Of a stretch of DNA of 52,383 nucleotides, positions 5,571 to 13,579 are shown piece by piece. The stretch comes from Bacteroidales bacterium (GTDB lineage Bacteria > Bacteroidota > Bacteroidia > Bacteroidales > Muribaculaceae): contig JAUNFY010000014.1 of the NCBI GenBank assembly GCA_030524805.1, positions 1-52,383 on the forward strand. Reading direction: 5' to 3'. A program made the translations under genes and the position numbers. The notes beneath the pieces were generated by a model, which was given only the letters and a program-made list of their open reading frames with translations, was not told where the DNA came from and ran no database searches. How positions within the stretch are numbered: the stretch's first letter is position 1; each line of letters opens with the position of its first letter.

Positions 5571-6363
5571 TTTCGAACGTTTCGTTTTGTGGATTATATT
5601 AGAATCACCATTTAACTATGAGCCTAAATATATTCTCAATGGTTCTTACGAGCTATCTCACGATTACCGGAATATAAAGCTTATTAATTGGTATGAAAAC
5701 AATATCGACTCTATCAGTTGCGAATTGTTTAATGAATATTATCAGATAGAAACCGGTTTTATAAATGTTCCATGTATCACTGAGTTAGACGATCTTGAGA
5801 AACAAATAGAAAGTTATGGCGACTCCATCTTTGGAAGATTACGCGATTTCAAGATCAAGCATTCCCCTTTGATCTGTATCGGAGACACCTCTGTTTTACG
5901 AGAAGGACATTTTAGTAAAGATACAATAAGATTAAAAGAGATTGAACTTGTAGACAACAATATCCTCAACAAACTCTTAGACAGTGTCATGATATCGGAT
6001 AGAAGGAATCCTCACAAGAGGAGTTTATATTCAGCGGATATCAGAAGTTGCAATAACCGGCAATTAGTGAGAATTGTAGAATATGGTGAAGTGAAGCAAG
6101 CGTTGCTATATTCAGAAAATGGATATTATGGCTACATTTTGGTTAGAGACATACCTGTGGTTATTTCCTTAGATAAATCTATCAAATACAGTTGCCTCAA
6201 TCAAGGTAAGAGTAGGTCTTTCGAAATATTATCTAAGGAGTATCCTTTTTCAGAATGTCTCAATAGCAAACATTGGTTTATCATGTCAGACACTGATTTC
6301 ACCAAGATTGATGCGCAAACGGGTATAGACACCTGGAATGATATTATTTTACAATCTGAATAA
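5557..6363 (+). CDS. Family A member 2, larger protein with a front end taken from the element
   Basis: The longest frame begins at a GTG at 5557, and its first 11 or so codons are read from the element's terminal repeat, so the native start and any signal peptide are probably lost. The C-terminal 130 residues align by eye with members at 307 and 6444: SLYSADIRSCNNRQLVRIVE, a GYYGYILV strand, VVISLDKSIKY, then HWFIMSD and TGIDTW. The N-terminal 130 residues have no counterpart in the others. Function is unknown; an immunity role is possible. Whether it is still expressed is unclear, because the hairpin at 5540-5570 covers the start. Treat the first codons as provisional. Confidence 0.5.
   Translation: MKKVTFERFVLWIILESPFNYEPKYILNGSYELSHDYRNIKLINWYENNIDSISCELFNEYYQIETGFINVPCITELDDLEKQIESYGDSIFGRLRDFKIKHSPLICIGDTSVLREGHFSKDTIRLKEIELVDNNILNKLLDSVMISDRRNPHKRSLYSADIRSCNNRQLVRIVEYGEVKQALLYSENGYYGYILVRDIPVVISLDKSIKYSCLNQGKSRSFEILSKEYPFSECLNSKHWFIMSDTDFTKIDAQTGIDTWNDIILQSE
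5576..5591 (+). repeat. End-repeat copy 4 (AACGTTTCGTTTTGTG)
   Basis: The rightmost full copy and probable right limit of the element. It is an inverted partner of copy 1 and a 16-base direct partner of copy 2. Confidence 0.65.
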
Positions 6364-6443
6364 ACGCATAAGATTCGTAATTCGACCACTTTATGCTGTG
6401 GCAATATTGGTAAAACTACCTATAAAATGTATCAACCATAAAC

Positions 6444-6974
6444 ATGATAATTATGATAAATTTGTTAGTAACTGCATTGATGTGCCTCTTGTCGTCACTG
6501 GCAACTATTCCTGATGAACCGGTCATGACAAGCTTTGAGATAGTTCCCCTGACGTTACCTCAGGTAGACTTATCAAGAAACCCCATTACCTATAAACTCG
6601 TAAACAAAATAATCGAAAACAGGGATTCCACGGAAACAATAGGATACTATGCACTCGATATCAAAAATTATAGAAACGGATATTTAGTACGAATAACTCA
6701 ACATTCGGACTCCCGGCTATTTTATTATAAGGGTTATGACGGATATTTTGTAAAGGATAATGTTCCTGTTATTATAGATGTTACAGGATCATTTAAACTG
6801 TATTATCACAGGCCTAAAACATTCAGGGAATTCAAAATGAAGGGAGAATTTTTTCCACCGACAGTATATGACCCTAAAGAATGGTGGTTTTATATATCCA
6901 ATGGTAAATACAAGGAACTTGACGACTGGACAGGTATGGAGATGTGGAACGGTATTTATAAAGGAAAGATGTAA
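6444..6974 (+). CDS. Small exported protein, family A member 3
   Basis: The 176-residue product begins with a signal peptide (MIIMINLLVTALMCLLSSLA). A start at the third codon-pair downstream, 6453, is equally possible. It is the most complete member of the local family: YYALDIKNYRNGYLVRITQH, GYDGYFVKDNVPVIID, a KTFREF segment, and YDPKEWWFYISNGK followed by WTGMEMWNG. No catalytic residues are evident, and the alternating aromatic and hydrophobic pattern suggests a small beta-sheet domain. It lies 80 bp after member 2 on the same strand. Tandem divergent copies of an exported domain suggest repeated acquisition or duplication, as in immunity-gene arrays. Function unknown. Confidence 0.6.
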   Translation: MIIMINLLVTALMCLLSSLATIPDEPVMTSFEIVPLTLPQVDLSRNPITYKLVNKIIENRDSTETIGYYALDIKNYRNGYLVRITQHSDSRLFYYKGYDGYFVKDNVPVIIDVTGSFKLYYHRPKTFREFKMKGEFFPPTVYDPKEWWFYISNGKYKELDDWTGMEMWNGIYKGKM

Positions 6975-7018
6975 GCGATAAGTCATGTTATGCTTTTCCT
7001 CCGGATATTCAGTAATAG

Positions 7019-7288
7019 TCTACAACAATTAAGATTCCTTTTTTACCCCCCCCCTTCGGAGAGCCGACATCATGGGGTGACAACGAAACGTTGTCGTTCA
7101 TGGATCTTTATATCTATGAAACAATGGATATCTGCGACCCTTCGCTGAGCGAATTGAGAATCAATATCACGAGTCTGCATGAAGACGTTTTCAACAAGTG
7201 GATTGTGAAGGATGATATCGTTGTCAAGACCGATAAAGGTTTGTTCTGGCGAGGGCGGCATTTCATATCTGAAAACGGACTCAGGTAG
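7019..7288 (+). pseudogene. Unassigned ORF remnant beside a C9 tract
   Basis: The frame opens after a stop at 7016-7018 and passes through nine consecutive C (7046-7054). It continues as FGEPTSWGDNETLSF and then MDLYIYETMDICDPSLSEL, ending RGRHFISENGLR. An ATG at 7100 would give a shorter product of 62 residues. No family recognised. The lack of an upstream start and the homopolymer suggest a decayed or phase-variable gene. The 11-mer AACGAAACGTT, part of the element's end repeat, occurs at 7082-7092. Otherwise 6975-7297 shows nothing else. Confidence 0.4.
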
Positions 7289-7297
7289 ACATTAATA

Positions 7298-7329
7298 TTT
7301 GGTGGTTTCGGAAAAATGGCTTATCTTTG
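7298..7329 (+). promoter_or_regulatory. Promoter of the GH51 gene
   Basis: TTTG (7298-7301) and TATCTTTG (7322-7329) with 20 nt between them. The start codon at 7395 leaves a leader of about 60 nt, which argues against the longer frame starting at 7299. Confidence 0.7.
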
Positions 7330-7394
7330 CACTATTATTCATTGCGCAGGCGATGGCTGATGTCGTGGCCTCAAAACTTAAACTACTATCTGAC

Positions 7395-9374
7395 ATGAGA
7401 AACGGTAAGATATTCCTTGCATCACTCGCCCTGGCATCAGGTCTGGCGGCAAGTGCTGCAACCAACAATCTTGTGGTGAAGACCAACAAGATCGGTGCTC
7501 CCATCTCCCCCACCATGTATGGTATCTTTTTCGAAGATATCAACTATGCTGCCGATGGCGGTCTGTATGCGGAACTCATCAAAAACCGCTCCTTCGAATT
7601 CCCGCAGACTTTCATGGGCTGGAACATTTTTGGCAATGTAAAGGTGCTCGACGACGGTCCGTTTGACAAGAATCCCCATTACGTGCGACTTGGAAATCCC
7701 GGACATGCCCACAAACACACAGGCCTTGAAAACGAAGGTTTCTTCGGAATAGGCGTTGAGAAAGACAAAGAATATCGTTTCTCGGTATGGGCCCGCACTC
7801 CCGACGGCGGCAAAGCCAAGATTCGTGTAGAACTCACCGACCCCGACACCATGGGCGACAAACAGGCCTTCACCAAACAAGACCTCGAGATAGAAGGAAA
7901 AGAGTGGAAGAAATATACCCTGACCCTCAAAGCAGGCAAAACGGAGCCTAAGGCTCATCTGCGCATCTTCCTCGTAAAGCCGGAAGGCACTGTAGACCTC
8001 GAACATGTATCGCTCTTCCCCGTCGACACCTGGAACGGACATGAAAACGGCATGCGCAAGGACCTCGCGCAAAAGCTCGCCGACCTCAAGCCGGGTGTGT
8101 TCCGTTTCCCGGGCGGATGTATCGTGGAAGGCACCGACCTTGCCACTCGCTACCAGTGGAAAAACACCGTCGGACCCGTAGAAAACCGTCCGCTCAACGA
8201 GAACCGTTGGCACTATACCTTCCCCAACCGTTTCTATCCCGACTATTTCCAGAGCTACGGCCTCGGCTTCTACGAATATTTCCTTCTCAGCGAGGAAATC
8301 GGCAGCGAACCATTGCCGATCCTTAACGTGGGCCTTTCGTGCCAGTATCAGAACAACAAACACGATGCACATGCCTGGGGCGAGGAGCTTCAGCAGTATA
8401 TCGACGACGCCCTCGACCTGGTGGAATTCGCCAACGGACCTGTAGATTCCGAATGGGGAAAGGTAAGGGCTGAAATGGGCCATCCCGAACCGTTCAATCT
8501 CAAATATATGGGCATAGGCAATGAGCAGTGGGGTGAAGAATATGTAGAGCACCTCAAGCCCTTCATCGAGGCAATGAGGAAGGCTCATCCCGAGATAAAG
8601 ATCGTAGGCTCGTCAGGTCCCGACTCGGAAGGCGACAAATTCGACTATCTCTGGCCCAAAATGAGAGAGCTCAAGGCTGATCTCGTGGACGAACATTTCT
8701 ATCGTCCGGAATCCTGGTTCCTTGCCCAGGGTCGCCGCTACGACAACTACGACCGCAAGGGTCCGAAGGTGTTTGCCGGCGAATATGCCTGCCACGGCAA
8801 AGGAAAGAAATGGAACCATTTCAATGCAGCCCTGCTTGAATCGGCATTCATGACCGGACTCGAAAGAAACGCCGATATTGTGGAGATGGCCACCTACGCT
8901 CCTCTCTTCGCCCACGTCGAAGGATGGCAATGGCGTCCCGACATGATATGGTACGATAACCTCGAGAGTTTCCCGACCTCAAGCTACTACGTGCAGCAAC
9001 TCTATTGCAACAATGCGGGCACCAACGTGCTGCCGCTCACCATGGACGGAAAGACCATCGCCGGCGATGAAGATCAGAACGGCCTCTTCGCAAGCGCTGT
9101 GATCGACAAGAACAACAACACTTACATTGTGAAAGTGGCAAATGTGGGCGACCAGCCGCAGGATCTCAACATCACATTCGACGGCATGAAGAAAAAAGCC
9201 TCCATACTCGGCGGCAAGGTCGTTACCCTTCATTCTGATGTGGAAACTGCAGAAAACAGCCTTGAGAATCCCTCGCTCATCGCTCCGAAGGAATCTGCGA
9301 TTGAGGTCTCAGGAAAGGAATACTCAACCACCATCGGCCCCAAAACGTTTGCAGTCTACACGTTTAATTTCTAA
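7395..9374 (+). CDS. Alpha-L-arabinofuranosidase, glycoside hydrolase family 51
   Basis: The secreted 659-residue enzyme removes terminal arabinofuranose from arabinan, arabinoxylan or arabinogalactan side chains by a retaining mechanism. The ATG at 7395 begins a clear signal peptide (MRNGKIFLASLALASGLAAS); the longer frame would overlap the promoter. Motifs are YGIFFEDINYAADGG near residue 42, the acid/base Glu377 in GIGNEQWGEEY, and the nucleophile Glu463 in FAGEYACHG. A carbohydrate-binding-like beta domain lies at residues about 90-210, and a C-terminal beta domain closes the protein. It stands alone, with no SusC/SusD pair nearby, and is followed by trxA. It probably works with the GH43 and beta-helix proteins at 38-42 kb. 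Confidence 0.93.
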   Translation: MRNGKIFLASLALASGLAASAATNNLVVKTNKIGAPISPTMYGIFFEDINYAADGGLYAELIKNRSFEFPQTFMGWNIFGNVKVLDDGPFDKNPHYVRLGNPGHAHKHTGLENEGFFGIGVEKDKEYRFSVWARTPDGGKAKIRVELTDPDTMGDKQAFTKQDLEIEGKEWKKYTLTLKAGKTEPKAHLRIFLVKPEGTVDLEHVSLFPVDTWNGHENGMRKDLAQKLADLKPGVFRFPGGCIVEGTDLATRYQWKNTVGPVENRPLNENRWHYTFPNRFYPDYFQSYGLGFYEYFLLSEEIGSEPLPILNVGLSCQYQNNKHDAHAWGEELQQYIDDALDLVEFANGPVDSEWGKVRAEMGHPEPFNLKYMGIGNEQWGEEYVEHLKPFIEAMRKAHPEIKIVGSSGPDSEGDKFDYLWPKMRELKADLVDEHFYRPESWFLAQGRRYDNYDRKGPKVFAGEYACHGKGKKWNHFNAALLESAFMTGLERNADIVEMATYAPLFAHVEGWQWRPDMIWYDNLESFPTSSYYVQQLYCNNAGTNVLPLTMDGKTIAGDEDQNGLFASAVIDKNNNTYIVKVANVGDQPQDLNITFDGMKKKASILGGKVVTLHSDVETAENSLENPSLIAPKESAIEVSGKEYSTTIGPKTFAVYTFNF

Positions 9375-9455
9375 ATCAATCCGGCATACCGTGAAGGGAA
9401 TTGCCGGCAAGCATTATCGACACGACAAAACTTATAATAAACAAAACATTCAATC

Positions 9456-9767
9456 ATGACTCAATTCAATGACCAGGAAGCACGCGAACTGATTGAAAGC
9501 GGCAAACCTGTAGTGATCGATTTCTGGGCTACATGGTGCGGTCCTTGCATCAAGCTCGGCCCTGTAGTAGAAGAACTCGCTGAAAAATATGGCGACAAGG
9601 TGACTATCGGCAAACTCAACATCGACGACAACGATGAAGTAGCATCCGAAAACAGAGTGCGCAACATCCCCACCGTCCTCTTCTTCAAAGACGGCGAGGT
9701 GAAAGAGCGTTCGGTAGGTTTGGTGAAACTCGCTGACCTCGAGGCAAAACTTCAGGCTATTCTCTGA
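9456..9767 (+). CDS. trxA: Thioredoxin
   Basis: The 103-residue cytoplasmic thioredoxin reduces protein disulfides and is recycled by the thioredoxin reductase encoded at 25225-26166. The active site is WATWCGPCIKL, with Cys28 and Cys31, and the conserved cis-proline is in IPTVLFFKDGE. Length is typical, with no signal peptide. It lies 81 bp after the GH51 gene and is followed by a hairpin terminator. CGPC rather than a more oxidising motif supports a reductant role. Confidence 0.95.
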   Translation: MTQFNDQEARELIESGKPVVIDFWATWCGPCIKLGPVVEELAEKYGDKVTIGKLNIDDNDEVASENRVRNIPTVLFFKDGEVKERSVGLVKLADLEAKLQAIL

Positions 9768-9804
9768 TAAGCCATCGACGGCCGACAACTTAGTCGACAC
9801 GCAA

Positions 9805-9844
9805 CATAAAGGGGACACGCTCATGCGTGCCCCCTCTTTGTTTT
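9805..9844 (+). terminator. Terminator between trxA and dnaE (convergent)
   Basis: GGGGACACGC (9811-9820) pairs with GCGTGCCCCC (9825-9834) with one mismatch and a TCAT loop, followed by a T-rich run. Flanking AAA and TTT let it serve both strands. Confidence 0.8.
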
Positions 9845-9863
9845 CCATCGCCTTATGATGGCG

Positions 9864-12800
9864 CTATTCCGAAAGGACCTTGTATTTCACGGCCATCGAC
9901 TCGAGCTTGTCGATTACATTCTTGTCGAGAGGTATCTTCTTGCGGCTATGTACCTTTATTGCCTGGCGACGCTCCTGGTCGTAAAGACTCAGGTAGAGGT
10001 CGCCGATTCTTGACTCCGGAGTCACCTGCAAAGAAGCGATGTAATCAAACATTTCCTTGTCTTCGACATTACGGTCGACATATATCAGCAGCCCGTTGGC
10101 CACTGTGCCCTTGATGCTGTCGAGCGATGCCACCTCGGTCACCTTCAGTTCAGGATCTACGGGATTGAACATCTTGCCCTGCACTTTTCCTTTGATAAAC
10201 ACGGCTTTGCCCGGCTGGAACCTTGTGAAAATCGTTTCGTAGTCGCGGCCGAAAAACGCAAACTCATATTTGCCCGTAAAGTCTTCGATAGTGACTTTCC
10301 CGAAAGGTTTGCCTTTCTTGGTGGTGCGCGTGATACACTCCGTCACCATGCCGCCCATCGTGATATCGGCACCCATCACAGTCTTTTCGTCCACATTCTC
10401 GCAGTTGGCATTGCAACCGTAGGTGAGTTCCATATAATAGTCGTCGAGCGGGTGGGCGCTGAGATAGATCAGCACAAGTTTCTTCTCCTCCTCGAGCAGA
10501 CGCAGTTTGTCCCAGGGAGTGAACTCCGGATAAGGCGGACGGTTGGTCTCGATAGTCTCGAAATCACCGAAAAGCGACAGCTGCAGCGAGTTCTTGTCGT
10601 TCTGATAAGTCTGACCATACTTCACGAGCATGTCGGCATACGTGGTGTCAAACATCGGATGAAGCATCATCTCCCGCTTGATGCCGAAGCTGTCGAAAGC
10701 ACCGGCAAGCGCCAGCGACTCTATGGCCGCACGGTTGCATCCCGAAAGGTTTACCCTTTCCACAAAGTCGTAGATATCCTTATAAGGTCCGTTTGCCTCG
10801 CGCTCACTGATAATGGCGGCCACAGCGTTCTGCCCTACCCCCTTGATGGCGCCGAGTCCGAATCGGATCACACCATCTTTCGACACGCCGAATTTATCTA
10901 CCGACTCATTGATATCCGGACCCATAACGGTCAGGCCCATCCTTATGCACTCGTCCATGATCACCTTCAGTTTGTCGGCGGCACCGAGATTGCGGCTGAG
11001 CACGCCTGCCATATATTCGGCCGGGAAGTTGGCCTTGAGATATCCGGTCTGATATGCCACCCAGCTGTAGCAAGTGGCATGGCTCTTGTTGAAGGCATAT
11101 GAGGCGAATTTCTCCCAGTCGGCCCATATCTTTTCGAGCACTTCAGCCTTGTGACCGTTTTTCTGGCCTTCGTCCATGAACTTCACCTTCAGCTTCTGCA
11201 TCTTGTCAATCTGCTTCTTACCCATGGCTTTGCGGAGCATGTCGCTCTCGCCGCGGGTGAAGTTGGATAGAAGTCGCGACAGAAGCATCACCTGTTCCTG
11301 ATACACGGTCACCCCGTATGTCTCCTTCAGGTATTTCTCCATGATGGGGATGTCATATTCTATCGCTTCCTGTCCATGCTTTCGGGCAATGAACGACGGG
11401 ATATAGTCCATAGGTCCCGGACGATAGAGGGCGTTCATCGCTATCAGGTCCTCGAATTTCGAAGGCTGAAGCTGACGCAGATATGTTCGCATACCCGGCG
11501 ATTCAAACTGGAATGTGGAAGTGGTGCGTCCATCGCAATAAAGCTTGAACGTCGCTGGATCGTCGAGAGGAATATGGTCGATATCGAGGTCTATTCCCTT
11601 TGAATTCTTTATGTTGGCAAGCGTTTCCTTTATGATTGAGAGCGTCTTCAATCCGAGGAAGTCCATCTTGATCAGGCCCGTATCCTCAATGATGCTTCCT
11701 TCATACTGGGTAGTGATCTGCTTTGTGCCGTCGGCATCGGTAGCCATCGACACTGGTACCCAGTCGGATATCTCATCGCGGCAGATGATCACGCCGCAGG
11801 CGTGGATACCGGTGCCACGGATGTTGCCTTCGAGCTGGGTGGCATATTTGATTGTGTCGCGGATCACTTCGTTGGGATTATGGCTCTCCGCTTCGAATTC
11901 CGGCACATACTTCAACACATTTTTCAGATTGATCTTCGGCGCCTTGCCATTCACCTCCGGCAACCGGTCGGGAACAAGTTTCACGAGGCGGTTGGATTCC
12001 GGCACCGAGACATCGAGCACCCTCGCCACATCCTTGATAGCGCTTTTGGTGGCCATGGTCTGGAACGTGATGATATGGGCCACTTTTTCCGCGCCATATT
12101 TCTCTGTCACATATTTCAGCACTTCATAGCGTCCGTCGTCGTCGAAATCGACGTCGATATCGGGGAGGGAGATACGGTCGGGATTAAGGAAACGTTCGAA
12201 AAGCAGATCATACTTGATGGGGTCCACCCGCGTGATGCCCAGACAATACGCAGCCGCCGAACCGGCTGCCGAGCCACGTCCGGGACCAATGCTGACACCG
12301 AGTTTGTTGCGCCCCGTGTTGATGAAGTCCTGCACAATAAGGAAGTAGCCCGGGAAACCCATGGTCTTCATTATATAGAGCTCAAACTTCAGGCGCTCCG
12401 CCACTTCTTCAGGCAATGGATCGCCATAGATTTTCCTCGCTCCTTCCATCGTCAGTTTATTCAGATAGTCGGCCTCGAACTTGATGCGGTAAAGTTTGTC
12501 GTAGCCTCCCAGCCGGGCTATCTTCTTCTCCCCTTCCTCGCGAGAGAGAACCACGTTGCCGTTTTCATCCTGAGTGAATTCATCGTAAAGTTCCTCCGTT
12601 GTGATGCGGCTCCTGTACTCCTCTTCTGTTCCGAACTCCTTGGGAATCTCGAAAAACGGCATGATCGGTGAATGGTCGATGCTGTACGGTTCTACCTTGT
12701 CAAAAACCTCCATCGTGTTCTCGAGGGCTTCCGGCACGTCGCTGAAGATGGCTGCCATCTCCTCGGGCGATTTCAGCCATTCCTGTTTGGTGTAGTGCAG

Positions 12801-13550
12801 ACGGTCGTCGTTGAATTTCTTCTGCATCGACACGCATATAAGCCTGTCGTGGGCTTCGGCATCATCTTCGTAGGTGAAATGCACGTCGTTGGTAGCCACG
12901 AGCTTTATTCCATACTTCTTCGAGAATTCCATCAATACAGGATTCACTTTCTCCTGCTCGGTATATACGCCCCGGTTTGAGTTAGGCTTGTCGGTGCGGT
13001 GGCGCTGGAGCTCCAGATAATAGTCGTCGCCAAACGTGTCCTTATACCATTTCACCCTCTCCTCGGCAGCCTTGAGGTCTTCCTGAAGGATAAACTGCGG
13101 CACCTCGCCGCCAAGGCATGCGCTGCATATTATCAGCCCTTCCTTGTGTTCGGCAAGCTCGAAGCGGTCGGTTCGTGGTTTGAAATACATGCCGTCGGTC
13201 CATGATTTGCTCACCAGTTTTATCAGGTTCTTATAACCCTTCAGGTTTTTGGCCAATACTATAAGGTGATAACCGCGGTCTTCCTTGTCGCCGCGGTCGG
13301 TCAATCTGTTTTTCGCCACATACATCTCGCATCCGATGATGAGCTTGAATTTCTCCTCGTCGGGCAGCCCTGAGTTCTTTTTGTTGACATAGTTCCACAT
13401 TTCCTTGATGCCGAACATATTGCCATGGTCGGTGAGGGCGATGCCCCTCATACCGAGCTCGATGCTTCTGTCGACAAGTTCCTGGATGGAAGCCTTCCCG
13501 TCGAGAAGACTATATTGAGAGTGTACGTGTAGATGCGTGAATTGTGGCAT
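9864..13550 (-). CDS. dnaE: DNA polymerase III alpha subunit
   Basis: The 1228-residue replicative polymerase starts at MPQFTHLHVHSQYSLLDG, the standard opening of the PHP domain. The frame extends 80 codons upstream, but that part overlaps the NlpC gene in another frame. Domains in order are PHP (about 4-215), palm with the catalytic motif PDIDVDFDDDGR near residue 462, thumb and fingers, a tandem helix-hairpin-helix region (VNLSGCNRAAIESLALAGAF), and an OB fold (ITMGGMVTECITRTTKKGKP). Length is usual for DnaE. It begins 29 bp after the NlpC lipoprotein gene and is probably co-transcribed with it. Confidence 0.97.
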   Translation of the reverse strand: MPQFTHLHVHSQYSLLDGKASIQELVDRSIELGMRGIALTDHGNMFGIKEMWNYVNKKNSGLPDEEKFKLIIGCEMYVAKNRLTDRGDKEDRGYHLIVLAKNLKGYKNLIKLVSKSWTDGMYFKPRTDRFELAEHKEGLIICSACLGGEVPQFILQEDLKAAEERVKWYKDTFGDDYYLELQRHRTDKPNSNRGVYTEQEKVNPVLMEFSKKYGIKLVATNDVHFTYEDDAEAHDRLICVSMQKKFNDDRLHYTKQEWLKSPEEMAAIFSDVPEALENTMEVFDKVEPYSIDHSPIMPFFEIPKEFGTEEEYRSRITTEELYDEFTQDENGNVVLSREEGEKKIARLGGYDKLYRIKFEADYLNKLTMEGARKIYGDPLPEEVAERLKFELYIMKTMGFPGYFLIVQDFINTGRNKLGVSIGPGRGSAAGSAAAYCLGITRVDPIKYDLLFERFLNPDRISLPDIDVDFDDDGRYEVLKYVTEKYGAEKVAHIITFQTMATKSAIKDVARVLDVSVPESNRLVKLVPDRLPEVNGKAPKINLKNVLKYVPEFEAESHNPNEVIRDTIKYATQLEGNIRGTGIHACGVIICRDEISDWVPVSMATDADGTKQITTQYEGSIIEDTGLIKMDFLGLKTLSIIKETLANIKNSKGIDLDIDHIPLDDPATFKLYCDGRTTSTFQFESPGMRTYLRQLQPSKFEDLIAMNALYRPGPMDYIPSFIARKHGQEAIEYDIPIMEKYLKETYGVTVYQEQVMLLSRLLSNFTRGESDMLRKAMGKKQIDKMQKLKVKFMDEGQKNGHKAEVLEKIWADWEKFASYAFNKSHATCYSWVAYQTGYLKANFPAEYMAGVLSRNLGAADKLKVIMDECIRMGLTVMGPDINESVDKFGVSKDGVIRFGLGAIKGVGQNAVAAIISEREANGPYKDIYDFVERVNLSGCNRAAIESLALAGAFDSFGIKREMMLHPMFDTTYADMLVKYGQTYQNDKNSLQLSLFGDFETIETNRPPYPEFTPWDKLRLLEEEKKLVLIYLSAHPLDDYYMELTYGCNANCENVDEKTVMGADITMGGMVTECITRTTKKGKPFGKVTIEDFTGKYEFAFFGRDYETIFTRFQPGKAVFIKGKVQGKMFNPVDPELKVTEVASLDSIKGTVANGLLIYVDRNVEDKEMFDYIASLQVTPESRIGDLYLSLYDQERRQAIKVHSRKKIPLDKNVIDKLESMAVKYKVLSE

Positions 13551-13579
13551 GATCTGATTCGTAATGATTAAATGGGTGT

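Larger units (their letters stand above)
1241..5588. mobile_element. Compact capsid-gene element bounded by repeated AACGTTTCGTTTT motifs (phage satellite or Mu-like remnant)
   Basis: The segment is bounded by outward-facing copies of AACGTTTCGTTTT (1241-1253 inverted, 5576-5588 direct), with further copies at 1642 and 5386. It interrupts or abuts accessory genes on both sides. Contents are a leftward HTH gene, a leftward 89-aa gene, and rightward protease, capsid and 65-aa genes, then a predicted ncRNA. All five ORFs are intact and signals are well formed. There is no integrase, transposase, terminase, portal or tail gene. Multiple binding-site-like repeats at both ends recall transposable (Mu-like) phages, whose transposase binds several sites per end. 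Exact termini and target duplication are not resolved. Alternatively the 16-bp copies at 1642 and 5576, which are direct repeats, could be attachment sites of a 3.95-kb element. Confidence 0.6.

Noticed and set aside
1231-5600. TATAT on both sides of the element as a 5-bp target duplication, with TG...CA termini as in Mu.
   Set aside because: TATAT lies 5 bp outside the left repeat and 5-6 bp outside the right one, but it is low complexity. A TG occurs at the left end without a matching CA at the same distance on the right. The termini cannot be fixed from one allele.
7299-7394. A 32-residue N-terminal extension of the GH51 enzyme.
   Set aside because: It overlaps the predicted promoter and precedes an evident signal peptide at 7395.
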